A stretch of 64,000 nt of DNA from Rhynchopus sp. YZ270_cl-10 (GCA_964035575.1 OZ037933.1:310001-374000); one strand, 5' to 3'. Shown: positions 52,393 through 62,858, counted from the first letter of the stretch. Program-made: numbers and translations. Notes: generated by a model from the letters alone, not told the origin.

Positions 52393-53322
52393 TATATCAC
52401 TCATTCTCCGAAATTGCGTATCATTTTTCAGATTTTTCACTCACTCGACCCAGATGCATATTTTTTATCGTCCGACCCCGGAATTGAACGTTTTGAAACC
52501 GCGCTTTCAAAAGAAATAAAAATCTCAAAAAAATAAAAAAAATCTTTTTTCTGAAATCACCGCGAGAGTTTTTACCTCCCACTCTCAGCAACAGGTGAGA
52601 AAAGGACAGATGCATAATTTTTTCTGAAAATACGCGGAATGGTGTTTCCGGACTCCAAACTTTTCAAAGAAAAAAAAATCGAGCATTTTAGTCAAAAAAC
52701 TATTAAATTAAATTGGCTCCATTGTATAATACCCATATATAGGGCAATTCGGGTGCAATTTGGGTGCAAAAATGGGGTTGGCTCCACCGAAACCTGGCTG
52801 ACATCTAGTATTTTTCCGGCGGAAAAAAATCGTCAGAATTGAGAGAATTGTTGAAAATAATTCCAAAGAAAAAAAAATCGGCAACTTTTGATAAAAACGT
52901 TTTTAGTGGAATAAGTCACCGAAGACCACCCAAAAAGGGGTTTCTAACCTGATCTCTTAGGAAAGTATAGGGAATACCTGAAAACGCCCCCCTCTCCCAA
53001 AATCCTTTGCGACATGAAGAGAGGCATAAAAAAAATTGTCCGACCCCGGAATTGAACGTTTTCACACCCGATCTTTCAAAATAAAAATAAAAATTTTATT
53101 TTGGGGGCGCGAGAAATTAGTAGGATCCACCCGTCAACGCACACAGACGTTTAATGACCTCAGGGTGCAATATTTTTTTGCAAAAAGGCGCGGAATGGCA
53201 TTTCCGGAGCGATCTGAAAAAATTCCGGGGTCGGAGAATTTTTTTAGTGGAAAAATAGTCACTTTAAATTGGCTCCATGGTTGGTCACAAGTGATACGCA
53301 GTTTCGGAGAATGTGTGATATA
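52393..53322. mobile_element. Element with TATATCACNCATTCTCCG ends
   Basis: 930 bp. The left end TATATCACTCATTCTCCGAA and the complement of the right end agree over about 30 bp. The interior shares GTCCGACCCCGGAATTGAAC with 17192-18496, in two places (about 52470 and 53040). Non-coding. Confidence 0.8.
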
Positions 53323-53481
53323 AAAAAAAGGGAAGGTGCAAAAGCACTGAAACAAAAGAGTTGAAATACAAAATCCCCTCTCGTGAACAGTGTATATCAC
53401 CGTGGACCGGGGGGGTGGACACCCCAACCATTGCAGTCCTACAATCCATTTTCGTGGTTTACATCTGAAACAAAGATAGCC

Positions 53482-55632
53482 TTACCCCATGCGGTCAGAA
53501 ATGTAGTAGAAGGGATCGCTTCCTGAGAGGGGCACACGGAGGTTCACGCCTTTCATGACCTTCATCTGTAGAGGAAGTGGGTGGGTTTGGGTGATTAGGT
53601 GCACTATTGTTAGTTTTGAAAGAAGAAAAAATTGTTAGTTCTCTCTGTTTTGCTCTGGTTTATGTTATTTTTTTTTGGGTCAACAATCGCCGAAGGACCC
53701 GCTTGGGGAACCTAGGCATGCACCCGATGCGAGTCGCATTCTCGCATTCTCGCACAATTCTCGCTCATCAACGCTTTTTTCCGTTGATTGCTCAATCACC
53801 GTGAAGGGGTGATTGACAACCGTATCTGAGGAACTATTTCTCCTTTTAACCCTTAGCCAACCAAGGCATTTTTAGGTGTGATTTTTTTGATTTTGGGGGT
53901 CCAGGCTCTCCAAGAGGCAAAATGTGAAGGGCAACGACTTTTTGACCGATTCTGGTCGCAATTGAAAGATTTTGAGCAGAACTTTTGGTTATTTATTTTT
54001 TGGATTTTTTTTGAAAAAAAAATATTTTGTAAAAATCCAAAATGCTTGGAAAAAAACACCCAAAAATTCGAGAAAAATAGCTCCCGCAGTCCTCTGACGA
54101 AATATGTGTGCAAAACCGGAACTCGAAAATGGCGTTATTTGAAAGATCGAGAGCAAATGCCATCAATAAAAAAAAAATCGGTCAGAAATATGGAGTAGAA
54201 GTTGTATGAACAGCTTGAGAGAGGAACAAAAAATAGTGAAAAACAGTGAAAATCAGTAAAAACAGTCAAAAGCAGTCAAAACCAGTGAAAAACAGTGAAA
54301 AGGAGGTGAAAGTCCTGTTGTGTGTGAGGGTGGCTGTGTTACGAATGGGAGGTCGTGCGACCCCGCAATTGCTTTATTTTTGCTCATATGTGACAAATAA
54401 CATATTTTTGACAATTTTTGGGGTCTTGGTTGGGCCTTGGACACCAACCCAAAAACCAGAAGATATCATCAACTTTCAGTGTTTGGGGGGAGACAATCCC
54501 TGACGCTGCCTACCAAATATGTGGTTGTTTTTTTCTCCCGAAAACATGTTTTTTGGAACGTTTCGTGACAAATATTTTCAACATAAAAAAAATCGATCAA
54601 AAAGTCCAAAAAAAAATTTGTTTACTGGTGTTCTTCATAAAACCCCCAAAAAAAAACAACCCCTGTACGGGTTGCTGGTTGGCTAAGGGTTAAGCCTTTT
54701 TTAAGGTATAAAAAAAACCACAAAACGCCCCATACCGGATGCAATGTGTGATGCCCTGTCACAAAGCTCTGCACCGGCTGTTCCCCAGCGATCATCTGCT
54801 GCAGCAGTCCCTCCAGCTTCTTGAGCGTTGTGTCTGTTGGGTTGGGCCGATCGAAGTCCGGCACCATGATGGCATTTGCCTTATTCATCCGCACAGAGAA
54901 CGGGTTGTTCTCCACTATCAATGTCTTTGACATATCCCGCCCTAGTAGCCTCAGGTCTTTGGTATGCGGGTTGGCAGGGCGTTCACTGAACCAGGACGGA
55001 CTCCGATAAATTGCATGGTCAAAAAACTCATCATTTGGGTCGATCTGACGTAGGACCGGCTTTCCTACGCTCTCCACAGAGGCTGTCCATAAGACTACTT
55101 CTGCCTTTCCTTTTAGACATTTCAATAGCGACTCGAGATGTGGTCGTTTTGCTGCCGGGCGAAACCCTGGAGTACGATTTGATACTAATGTCTCATCTAA
55201 GTCAAATACGACAGTGTATTTCCCTTCGTGATGTTCCTTTTGCTTTGGAATGATTCGTCTTGAGGAATTTAGACTGCCGCAGATGCTCGCAACCGATGCG
55301 TTGTGGTTAGTAGTAGTATATGGGGAAGAACTGTTCGTTTGCAGGGTGTTTCTCCGAAAGAGGTTTTGGGACGCATTTCCTGCCCCCGGCCACGTGCTTC
55401 CTTTGTTCCCCCGCGCTGCAGCAAGGCCGCTGCCGGCAGGAGATTTGGTCCCCCCGGTATGGATATTTCCCCCAAATCGGTTAGTGTGGTTGTTGCCTAC
55501 TCCATTGCGAACTGCGCGCTTATCTCCGATTCCACGTGCGGCAGAAGAACCAAAGGCGGTAGAGGGCTTCCCAATGTTATTCCCCCCAGACAGATGGGAG
55601 TATTGATTCAATGATCTCGCTGAATATGGCAT
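53482..55632 (-). CDS. FCP/SCP-type (NLI-interacting-factor-like) phosphatase, two exons
   Basis: Exon 1 is 55632-54736 (299 aa) and exon 2 is 53565-53482 (27 aa plus TAA). The donor is GTATGG, the acceptor CCACTTCCTCTACAG, and the junction phase 0. The N-terminal ~130 residues are Gly/Asn/Ser-rich and probably disordered. The HAD-type catalytic domain has VVFDLDETLV (D144, D146), VLWTAS (T184) and VENNPFSV, as in CTD phosphatases that remove phosphate from Ser in the Pol II tail or other proteins. Exon 2 encodes MKGVNLRVPLSGSDPFYYIS. If the intron were retained, the frame would run into a transposon and stop after 37 unrelated residues. A GTAAGG overlaps the TAA, so a third exon is possible. 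The 1.17-kb intron holds a TTAA-flanked MITE. Confidence 0.75.
53776..53846 (-). repeat. Dispersed retroposon tail, family F, copy 2 (intronic)
   Basis: Carries ACCGTATCTGAGGAACTATT then TCTCCTTTTAA, matching 4160-4250. The match stops at the TTAA where the MITE begins; in the other copy TTAAG continues as AGCTACGC. Confidence 0.6.
53850..54689. mobile_element. piggyBac-like MITE with TTAA duplication
   Basis: 840 bp. Ends CCCTTAGCCAACCA and TGGTTGGCTAAGGG are flanked by TTAA at 53846-53849 and 54690-54693. The TTAA target and CCCT-type terminus are the hallmark of piggyBac. The interior has no transposase. It lies within the intron of the phosphatase gene. Confidence 0.8.
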
Positions 55633-56018
55633 CAAAAAAAAAAAAAAAAAAGGATGCAAAAGAAAAAAGGGGGAGCAGAATTCAGTAAGAAAAGGGTTTG
55701 CTTTTGGAACGAAGTTGAGATTGGTTCCCCCAAAAAAATTAGGTTTGTTTTTCTCGAAGAAAAAAAAAAAAAAAAAAGAGCAACGATAAAAGAAGAAATC
55801 AGCAGGGGGAAGAATGGGAGGGTGGGAGGGGGGGATGTGTGGGGGGGTGGGGAACACCCTCTGGTGGGGGGTTTCCTGTTTGAGCGGGTGGTGGTGGTGG
55901 TGATGGTGGTGGGAATACTAAGTTGGAGGGCAAATGAGCAAGATGACAATTAGATTCATATACTTTCAGTTCACAGAATTGAAAGTATTTGAGAGGGTCA
56001 ACACATGCACCCTAAGAT
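55633..56018. other. 5' flank of the phosphatase gene
   Basis: A/T runs and a repeat TTAGATTCATATACTTTCAG then TTCACAGAATTGAAAG (55951-56005), which also occurs at 47903-47965. No gene. Confidence 0.5.
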
Positions 56019-56062
56019 CAGGGCTATCGGTAAGAGATATGAAATATGATCGCCTTTTTTCG

Positions 56063-56093
<31 letters not shown>

Positions 56094-57482
56094 ACCAGGC
56101 CAAATATGATCAGAGATGCCCCGCCAACGTGCGGAGCCGAAAGCTCGGAATGGGTCTACCGGGCCACATATGAGCGGAGATGCCCCGCCAACGTACCGGA
56201 CCGAAAGCTCGGAATGGGTTTTTGCCGCTGTACACTGTAGTATACTACCTGAACTGAGTATGTGTATATGTCCGAGCCTCGACCAACACGGACATATGCA
56301 TGGGGGGGCGTAGGTATTTGGTCTTGTTCATTTGGGCTCAATTTCGGGTAGTTTAGGATGACGACAAAAGTGGGCGTACCCCCTTGTTTAAAGTTTAATG
56401 TACACCTTCAAATTTTTTTCCGCTCGCTACGCTCGCGGAGGTACACCTTCATTTTTTTCCCCGCTCGCTTCGCTCGCGGAAGTACACCTTAAAAATTTTC
56501 CGCTCGCTACGCTCGCAGAGGTACACCTTAAACTTTAAATTTTTGTTAACCCCTTAGACCCCAAGCCGTTTTTTGGACCCACTCAGAGATTACGCTCCAC
56601 GTGTGGAACGTATGGAAATCCATACGTGAATTGTTTTTGAAAAGGTGGAATCCATACGTGTCCATACGTAGGTAATTTGGGTTTTGGATTGGGGCTGGGG
56701 TGGGGTAGGTGAGGGTGAGGGGTGGGGCTCCGCCCCCACCTCTCACCTACCCCCTACAGAATTCTATTTGTAGGAGACAATTTTCTTTTTTACCGGAAAA
56801 GGAGCATGCAGCATGGCGAAAGAAAAAAGTAGCGTACCGTGCGCCTGCGGCGCTAGATTGCAGTACACCCTTCCCGTGACATAGTAGGCAATTTTAATCG
56901 CAATTTTTAGAAATGTTGCGTACCGTGGCTTCGCCAGAAACTTTCGTTTTATCAAAATATGGAAGTAATATTTACGGAACTAGACCACAGTTACCAACGA
57001 AAGTGACATTTTATGTCAAGATTTTTAAGAAATGTTGCGTACCGTGGCTTCGCCAGTGCCATGACTGATGATTTCTCCAGTTCTTCGAACTTTCACAGCC
57101 CTTCTCAACCAAAGCGCGAATTGTTTTTGCTTAGAATTGTACGTGTTGAAAATCCATACGTACTTTTTTATTTTTGGGGGAGCTGTGTAATCCCTGGACC
57201 CACTTTTGAGTTTTGGTTTTTGGGACTTTCCAACCGGTAAAGGGACCCCAAAGGGATATGTCCGGACCCATTTTGATGTGTATATGCCCGGCACTTTCCT
57301 GAAAATTTTCCGGACATATCCACATATGAGGGGAGATGCCCCGCCAACGTGCGGGGCCGAAAGCTCGGAATGGGTTTTTGCCCGTAAACTCGTGTTTTTT
57401 TTTTTTTTTTTTGAAATATGATTTTGAAATATGAAATATGATATATGATGCCCCCCAAAACCCCTTCTTACCGATAGCCCTG
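56019..57482. mobile_element. DNA transposon remnant with 9-bp duplication CCCTAAGAT
   Basis: 1464 bp. Ends CAGGGCTATCGGTAAGA and TCTTACCGATAGCCCTG are flanked by CCCTAAGAT on both sides (56010-56018, 57483-57491). The 9-bp size fits Mutator-like elements, though the CAGGG start is more hAT-like. The interior is a mosaic: a tandem GAGATGCCCCGCCAACGTGC repeat (56112-56220, 57330-57365), a CCGCTCGCTACGCTCGCGG triplet (56386-56543) and a 35-bp direct repeat with GCGTACCGTGGCTTCGCCAG (56905-56940, 57019-57054). No transposase. Confidence 0.8.
56386..56543. repeat. GTACACCTT/CCGCTCGCTWCGCTCGCGG tandem palindromes
   Basis: Three 40-50-bp units, each with the palindrome CGCTCGCTWCGCTCGCG. The outer parts AAAGTTTAA and TTAAACTTT are inverted. 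Confidence 0.75.
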
Positions 57483-57972
57483 CCCTAAGATGAACAGAAA
57501 AAAAAAAAGAAAATCTTATAAACCTTAAGACTCTCTCTGTGATTTAGTCACCTTTGATCACAAAATCGTTCTCGCACAGCTTCGGCTGTGTGGTCTTGCC
57601 AAAAGGGCTTTCTCTGGGACAATGTAACACATCCCCAGTTGGAGTTCGTAATTTTGGTATGATGTACTGTTCAAGCATGAGCCTGGTGTAGCGTGGGATG
57701 TGAAGATTGGAGGACTGTCGTAACCTATAATGTTCGGGTGCGCTAATAGACCGGAGACCCAAAAGAAAGAAAAAGTTTATAAGATGACCCTAAGCCTCTC
57801 GTGCTTAGTCACCTTAAGAAGGAAGAAGGAAAGAGAAGGGGAAAAGAGGGGGTCAAAAGGGGGTGGAGGTAGCTTTCCTTCGCGTTGAGAATAAAAGAAA
57901 AAAGGAGGCTGGCCTGGTCTCCTCTATGGAATGGCATATAGAGCAAATCTCTGCTCTCTCGCGTGACTTATA
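57483..57972. other. Spacer with family B tails
   Basis: Two family B tails (57510-57600 extended, 57770-57812). The segment 57566-57690 matches 59885-60000 (CAGTTGGAGTTCGTAATTTT and similar). No gene. Confidence 0.5.
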
Positions 57973-58448
57973 TACCGTCTTTTGAAAAATTATGGACCAG
58001 AAAAATAGGTCCATAAAAAAAAAAAATCCCAAAAAGTCCATAATTGTTCTGGTCCATCATTGTTCTGGTCCATGTTATTTCTGGTCCATCTGTGTTAGGC
58101 TTTTTTTTTGAACTTGTCCATTTTCAGACCCATTCCGAGCTTTCGGTACCGCACGTTGGCGGGGCATCTCGGCTTATATGTGGCCCGGTAGACCCATTCC
58201 GAGCTTTCGGTATCGCACGTTGGCGGGGCATCTCGGCTTATATGTGGGCCCGGTAGACCCATTCCGAGCTTTCTCCCCACACAAGCGGTCGTCAAAATTC
58301 TGGACAAGTACAAAAAAACCCCACACATGTGTCGGACCAGAAAAATAGGTCCATAAAAAAAAAAAATCCCAAAAGGTCCATAATTGTTCTGGTCCATCAT
58401 TATTCTGGTCCATGTTATTTCTGGTCCATATTTTTTCAAAAGACGGTA
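57973..58448. mobile_element. TA-flanked MITE with ACCGTCTTTTGAAAAA ends
   Basis: About 476 bp. Both ends read ACCGTCTTTTGAAAAA next to TA, as for Tc1/mariner targets. Two ~100-bp direct copies of ACCAGAAAAATAGGTCCATA ... CTGGTCCAT (57995-58090 and 58335-58430) enclose inverted GAGATGCCCCGCCAACGTGC units shared with the 56019-57482 element. Confidence 0.7.
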
Positions 58449-58451
58449 TTA

Positions 58452-58857
58452 TGCATAATAACGCAAAAACAACATGGACACATACACACACTATTGGGGC
58501 CACATGCTGTGCAAGAATTACCCCCCTATTAGTTATCAAACACACACATCCTCCTGCTTTTCACACACCACAATTCTAATAATGAGCAAAACCCACTCCC
58601 GTCAGCAGTCCTGCCTGACTGCGATTCGATAAAGTCAAGAGGCCAGGTGTCCTTAACGATGTTGCCACTCCCTGAGGGGAAGGTAGACCCCTCTAAATAA
58701 TGTCATAAAAAAAATGCAAAAAAACCCCCCACAACTGCAAACATAAAAGGTTCATTTTATTTCCACCTTTTTTTGTCCCAAAACCACCCCCTTTTTTTGC
58801 GTCTTCTCATTTGAGTAAGAATGATAAGAAGCCGCACCACTTTCCCCCTTCTCCCCC
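58452..58857. other. 3' flank of the tryparedoxin-like gene
   Basis: Contains the AAGAATTACCCCCC/AGTTATCAAACACA repeat (58513-58550) also seen at 5468. No gene. Confidence 0.4.
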
Positions 58858-59655
58858 CTAATTCCACGGGAACCCACGGATCCCACTTTGGTACACATTC
58901 TGCACTGCCCCCTTCTTCACAACGACCCCGTCTTTGGAAAGCACAACAAGCTCCGGGATTCCTTGCGCACCGTACTTCGCTTGGACCGCCTGGTTTTGCG
59001 GGTTTCCGTAGGGCAGAGCGGTCCACGGCATCTCCTCATAGTAATCGTCAAACTCCGACTCGGAACGATCACTTGAGATGAAGATTATTTCGAATTTGCA
59101 ATCACGGTTTTCTTCGATATACAGTTTAGACAGCATTGGGGTGAACTTCCTGCAGGGTGGGCACCAATGCGCAGAGAAGTAGAACAAAACGTAATCCTTC
59201 CCTTCCAGAACTTCGGAGGTCGATTTTATGCCGTTCTTTGTGAGCAGCTGCAGTCCCAACGGCTTCTCGAAGAAGGAGGGCTTCCGCATGGCAACCATCA
59301 CCGCCGCTTCGACCGCTAATGTAATCAACTCATGTTTCTCCGTCACCCCTGCAAAGGACTTCCCGCCACTCACAATGGTCTTCTTCAGCTCGGAGACACT
59401 CATCGTCGCACAGCGTTCTTTTATTGCCTCAATCGACACCGTAGGAGGCTCTGTGGCTGCTGAGGTTGACGAAGATGTCGGTTCAGCGGATGGGGCAGGT
59501 GCAGTAGGGGCAGCCTTGCCTTGCTCGATGCGGATTTGCGCTTCCTTGGCGAGCGCTACCATTTCACTCTTCTCGGTCAATCCAACATAGTTCAGACCAC
59601 CACGCTTAATCGTCTCCTTCAGCTCTGATATGCTCATGGTATCAACGGAGGACAT
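58858..59655 (-). CDS. Tryparedoxin/nucleoredoxin-like protein with tandem SAP-like motifs
   Basis: 265 aa from the ATG at 59655. Two copies of an ~30-residue helical motif (SISELKETIKRGGLNYVGLT at 8-27 and SVSELKKTIVSGGKSFAGVT at 86-105) resemble the SAP-like domain of MANF/ARMET C-termini. They are joined by an Ala/Pro/Ser-rich linker. The thioredoxin fold follows, with active site HWCPPCRKFTP (C165, C168) and cis-Pro GIPEL. WCPPC is typical of tryparedoxin and nucleoredoxin, which pass electrons from trypanothione or glutathione-type thiols to peroxidases. There is no signal peptide, suggesting a cytosolic protein. The doubled N-terminal motif may bind a partner. Lacking the usual C-terminal extension of tryparedoxin, it is an unusual member. 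Confidence 0.8.
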   Translation of the reverse strand: MSSVDTMSISELKETIKRGGLNYVGLTEKSEMVALAKEAQIRIEQGKAAPTAPAPSAEPTSSSTSAATEPPTVSIEAIKERCATMSVSELKKTIVSGGKSFAGVTEKHELITLAVEAAVMVAMRKPSFFEKPLGLQLLTKNGIKSTSEVLEGKDYVLFYFSAHWCPPCRKFTPMLSKLYIEENRDCKFEIIFISSDRSESEFDDYYEEMPWTALPYGNPQNQAVQAKYGAQGIPELVVLSKDGVVVKKGAVQNVYQSGIRGFPWN

Positions 59656-59705
59656 TGTGGAGAGCAGGGGGTGGGTGAGGGGTGGGGGTGTTCTGTGGGG
59701 ATATT

Positions 59706-59785
59706 GAGATCTCTAGGGGAATAGAAAAGAAAAGGAAGGTTTATAAGATTGACCCTACGCCTCTCGTGTGCTTAGTCACCTTATC
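59706..59785 (-). promoter_or_regulatory. Pyrimidine tract and acceptor supplied by a retroposon tail
   Basis: The family B tail (59737-59785) ends on the minus strand in CCTTCCTTTTCTTTTCTATT then CCCCTAG, about 60 nt upstream of the tryparedoxin-like ATG. A second AG (CCCCACAG) follows. One of these is a likely trans-splice acceptor. Confidence 0.45.
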
Positions 59786-59863
59786 TGGTGTGGCTGAAAG
59801 GGGCTGCTATTGTTGTGCTATTTTCTGCTATTTTCTGCTATTTTGGGGTCATCGGCCACACCA
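59786..59863. mobile_element. TGGTGTGGC MITE, copy 3
   Basis: 78 bp, flanked by TTATC (59781-59785, 59864-59868). It splits a family B tail; the intact site GTCACCTTATCATATTCG is seen at 2190-2207. The interior is the reverse of copy 2. Confidence 0.9.
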
Positions 59864-61862
59864 TTATCATATTCGTTATCGCGGAGCAACAGCTGTGTTG
59901 GTTTTCACAAGGTTGGTGTCAGGGATGATGTCTTTCCCCCAGCCGGAGTTCGTAAATTTGGCACGTGCGATAAAGTGTTTGAGCATGTGTATGGAAAAGG
60001 TGCAGTTATTACTGCAGGAATTCTCCGACTGATCCAGTGTGATTTTTTCGTTGAACACTGCGTGTTAGGGGAAACAAAAATAGCTATTTATTGGAGTGAA
60101 AATAAGTCGTTTTTTTCACCGAGTTGGTGTTTTCAACCCGAGTTACTTTAATTCACGAGCGAAGCGAGTGAATTAAAGTCACGAGGGTTGAAAACACCAA
60201 CGAGGTGGAAAAAACGCTTATTTTCTACTCCAAGACATAATTTTATCCATAAGTGTGAAGCTTTATTTTCCGAGCCCGCCCAAGTGTCGTGTGAGACCTG
60301 TAGTGTGGATCTCCAGTGTCTTGCACCGCTTCTTCTGATCCCAACGCTGTTTGGCCTGTCGACGTACTAAATACGAAGACAGGGGGGCGGTGCCAACAAT
60401 TTTCCAATGATGTAATGTTTATCTGATTGATTTATCGTTTGATATACCTTGTGTGTCCTACTTCACCTGCACACCCAAGGTTATTGAACGATACTTTCAA
60501 GCGATACTTCGTTATGTCATTGGGGGTACTAGTACTGGTACTGGGTACCTGGGGAAAACACGTATGTTTTTGTTCGCGATAACACGCACACTTTTTGTAC
60601 GTGCTATCGCAATTTACCCTAAAATATATTACCTCCGCTGACATAGCTCGAGGGCTACCAAGTTTGTAGCTACCACCATGCACACCCCGCCCCCACCCCA
60701 GTCCAGATACCCTGGGGGAAAAAAAAAAACTCAAAAAAAATAGGGTGAGTTTGGGGGTGTTTGGGGGCTTAAGACGGGTGAAAAAAAACAGTGAAAATAA
60801 AATTTTTATTTTCACAGGGTGAAAATAAAAATTTTATTTTCACACCCCTCCACGTACTTTTGGGTGGGCGAGGAAAATAAAGCTTCACGCGCGTGGATAA
60901 ATGAAATATCGCAGAGATGAGTACAACCCCCCCTATGTGACTAAAAAGCAATAAGGAGAGGGGAGGGGGGTTGAGGGACATTGTTTTTTGGATTTCAAAT
61001 GAAAGATGAAGGAGGGGGGGTTGAAGGAAGGTTTGTGGGAAAAGGTGTAAACTATAAACACTGAAGCGTTTTGTGTTGAGGGGGAAATCAACGGGAAGAA
61101 ATATTACAACAGAACATGACCTCGACCAACCGCAACAGGGTTGTGGAAAGAGAAGGCAACGTACAAGATCTCTCTAGTGGCGGAGGTGTGTAAAGCCAAC
61201 ATAAAGCCAAACTGTTGTGAGTGTTGTGATGCATACTGCACAACAGTGAAAGTAAATGAGTTAACCTGTGGTTTTCACCGTTGGCGACACAACGTTGAAA
61301 CCACAAGAAACACCGCAAGTCAAAGTCATTTACCGCACCGTGTGGGGGATAAAAAAAAATCAAATAAAATACAAAAACCCTCTCGTGAACAGTGTACCTT
61401 TGGTATGACCGGTGCACTGTGGTGGGAGGGCTGCAAAAAAAGCAAAAAGCAAAAAAAAGCGGCAAAAGATAAAAGCCGGGGGAGACGTATCCGGCGATCA
61501 GAAACGTTTGCTATAATTATTACTTCGGTTTCTAATAACACTACGTGTAGGGGGGGAGGAAAAGGGGGGTTTTGCCCATATGCCGAGATCCCGCGGGCTC
61601 GACATTTTGCAGGCGCTTCACCGCAACTCCATACTGGTTTCGTTCTGTAAAAGGGGGGTTCCAGACGGTGCAACGTCAGTGTGCCAGAGTGTTGAGATGT
61701 GGGTACTCTGGTTTGACACCATGTGTGCAATACAAAAGAAAGACCACCACCTCCCCAAGGTAGGGGGTCTTGCACAGTGTTGCCCGAAAGGATCCATTTC
61801 ATTTTGAACTGTATTTTTTTCTGAAAATGTGCGTCGTTGCAATTATGACGTCATTACCTTTT
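59864..61862. other. 2-kb spacer with small repeats
   Basis: Contains the family B extension (59866-60000), the fold-back element at 60093-60231, AAAATAAAATTTTTATTTTC inverted phrases (60792-60841), a family C tail (61365-61410), a family E tail (61738-61795) and a degenerate 691-865-type MITE (61245-61345). No gene seen. Confidence 0.5.
60093..60231. mobile_element. Fold-back element with GAGCGAAGCGAG apex
   Basis: Arms GGAGTGAAAATAAG...CACCGAGTTGGTGTTTTCAA and their complement meet at CACGAGCGAAGCGAGTG. The unit C block at 20455-20640 and the unit A block near 12446-12545 look like relatives. Confidence 0.7.
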
Positions 61863-62858
61863 CATGGATGTACAAAGTACTCGAGTACTGAAACACGTAT
61901 GGCAAATGATAATATATTATGCGCTATTATGAGATCTCATAATACATGTGATATTATGCGCTATTATGTGCTATTATGCGCTATTATGCGCTATTATGTG
62001 CTATTATGCGCCAATTATGCGGCGTTATGCGCTCATTATGTGCCGTACCCCCCACCCCCCCACCCAAAAAAAGTCGCTCAGAAGTGGTCAAAAGTGCCCA
62101 AAACCGGGCGGAATTCGATTTTGGGGTACAAATGGGCCTATGGTGTGGTTTTTATTGACTTCAGGGGGTTTTCTTTGATTTATTACCTACTTCACGTTTT
62201 TTGACGGCTTAAGATACCTTGGGTGGGAAAACCTTTGGTACCAGGTGCTTGACACTTTTTGAAACATGGTTCTAAGTTCCACCAAGTCCCTCTAAACACC
62301 CCGAAACCGCCTGGGTACCCCTCGGGATAGGTTCTGGGGTGAAAATATGTGGCTTTGGGGGCTTTTCTGGCCCCTGGCTCACACTGAGGCGTGATGGATG
62401 TGTGAGTTGCTCTATCTACGAGGGGTGGGCAGGTACAAGTTGTATGTACATTTTTGAAAAAAGCAGATACGGGGCTTCTTGAGGCTCAAAACTGCTCAAA
62501 ACCGGGCGCAGATGGATTTTTGGACATCTGAGGGTGGTATTTTCTGGTTTGGGGCATTGGGGTAGGGCACATAATGAGCACATAATAGCGCATAATCATT
62601 ATGCGCTATTATGTGCTATTATGCGCTATTATGCATTATGCGATTATTATGAGCGCGCATAATAGCGCATAATGATCTCATAATTTATTATGAGATCTCA
62701 TAATAAATTATTATTTGCCATACGTGCTGAAACGAGTATTTCTTTTCCCCAAAATAAAAATAGGTGCGTCGAGTATTCGAGTACCCGAGTGGCCAGTTTT
62801 TTTTTTTTCCAGGTTCGATTCCTCGAAAAAGGTGTCGACGGTACTTTGTACATCCATG
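61863..62858. mobile_element. ATTATGCGC-rich element with CATGGATGTACAAAGTAC ends
   Basis: 996 bp, flanked by CCTTTT on both sides. The inverted ends CATGGATGTACAAAGTAC match the termini of the CAAGTACTTGA MITEs. Subterminal blocks of GCGCTATTATG/CATAATAGCGC occur at 61915-62040 and 62570-62700. The interior (62050-62560) is AAAGTGCCCAAAACCGGGCG-type text without a coding frame. Confidence 0.85.

Noticed and set aside
56551-56575. GTTAACCCCTTAGACCCC as a second piggyBac-type end
   Set aside because: No matching inverted end or second TTAA was found downstream.
62750-62850. tRNA-like boxes (GAGTGGCCAG and GGTTCGATTCC)
   Set aside because: No cloverleaf can be formed, a T-run separates the boxes, and the region is the inverted end of a transposon.
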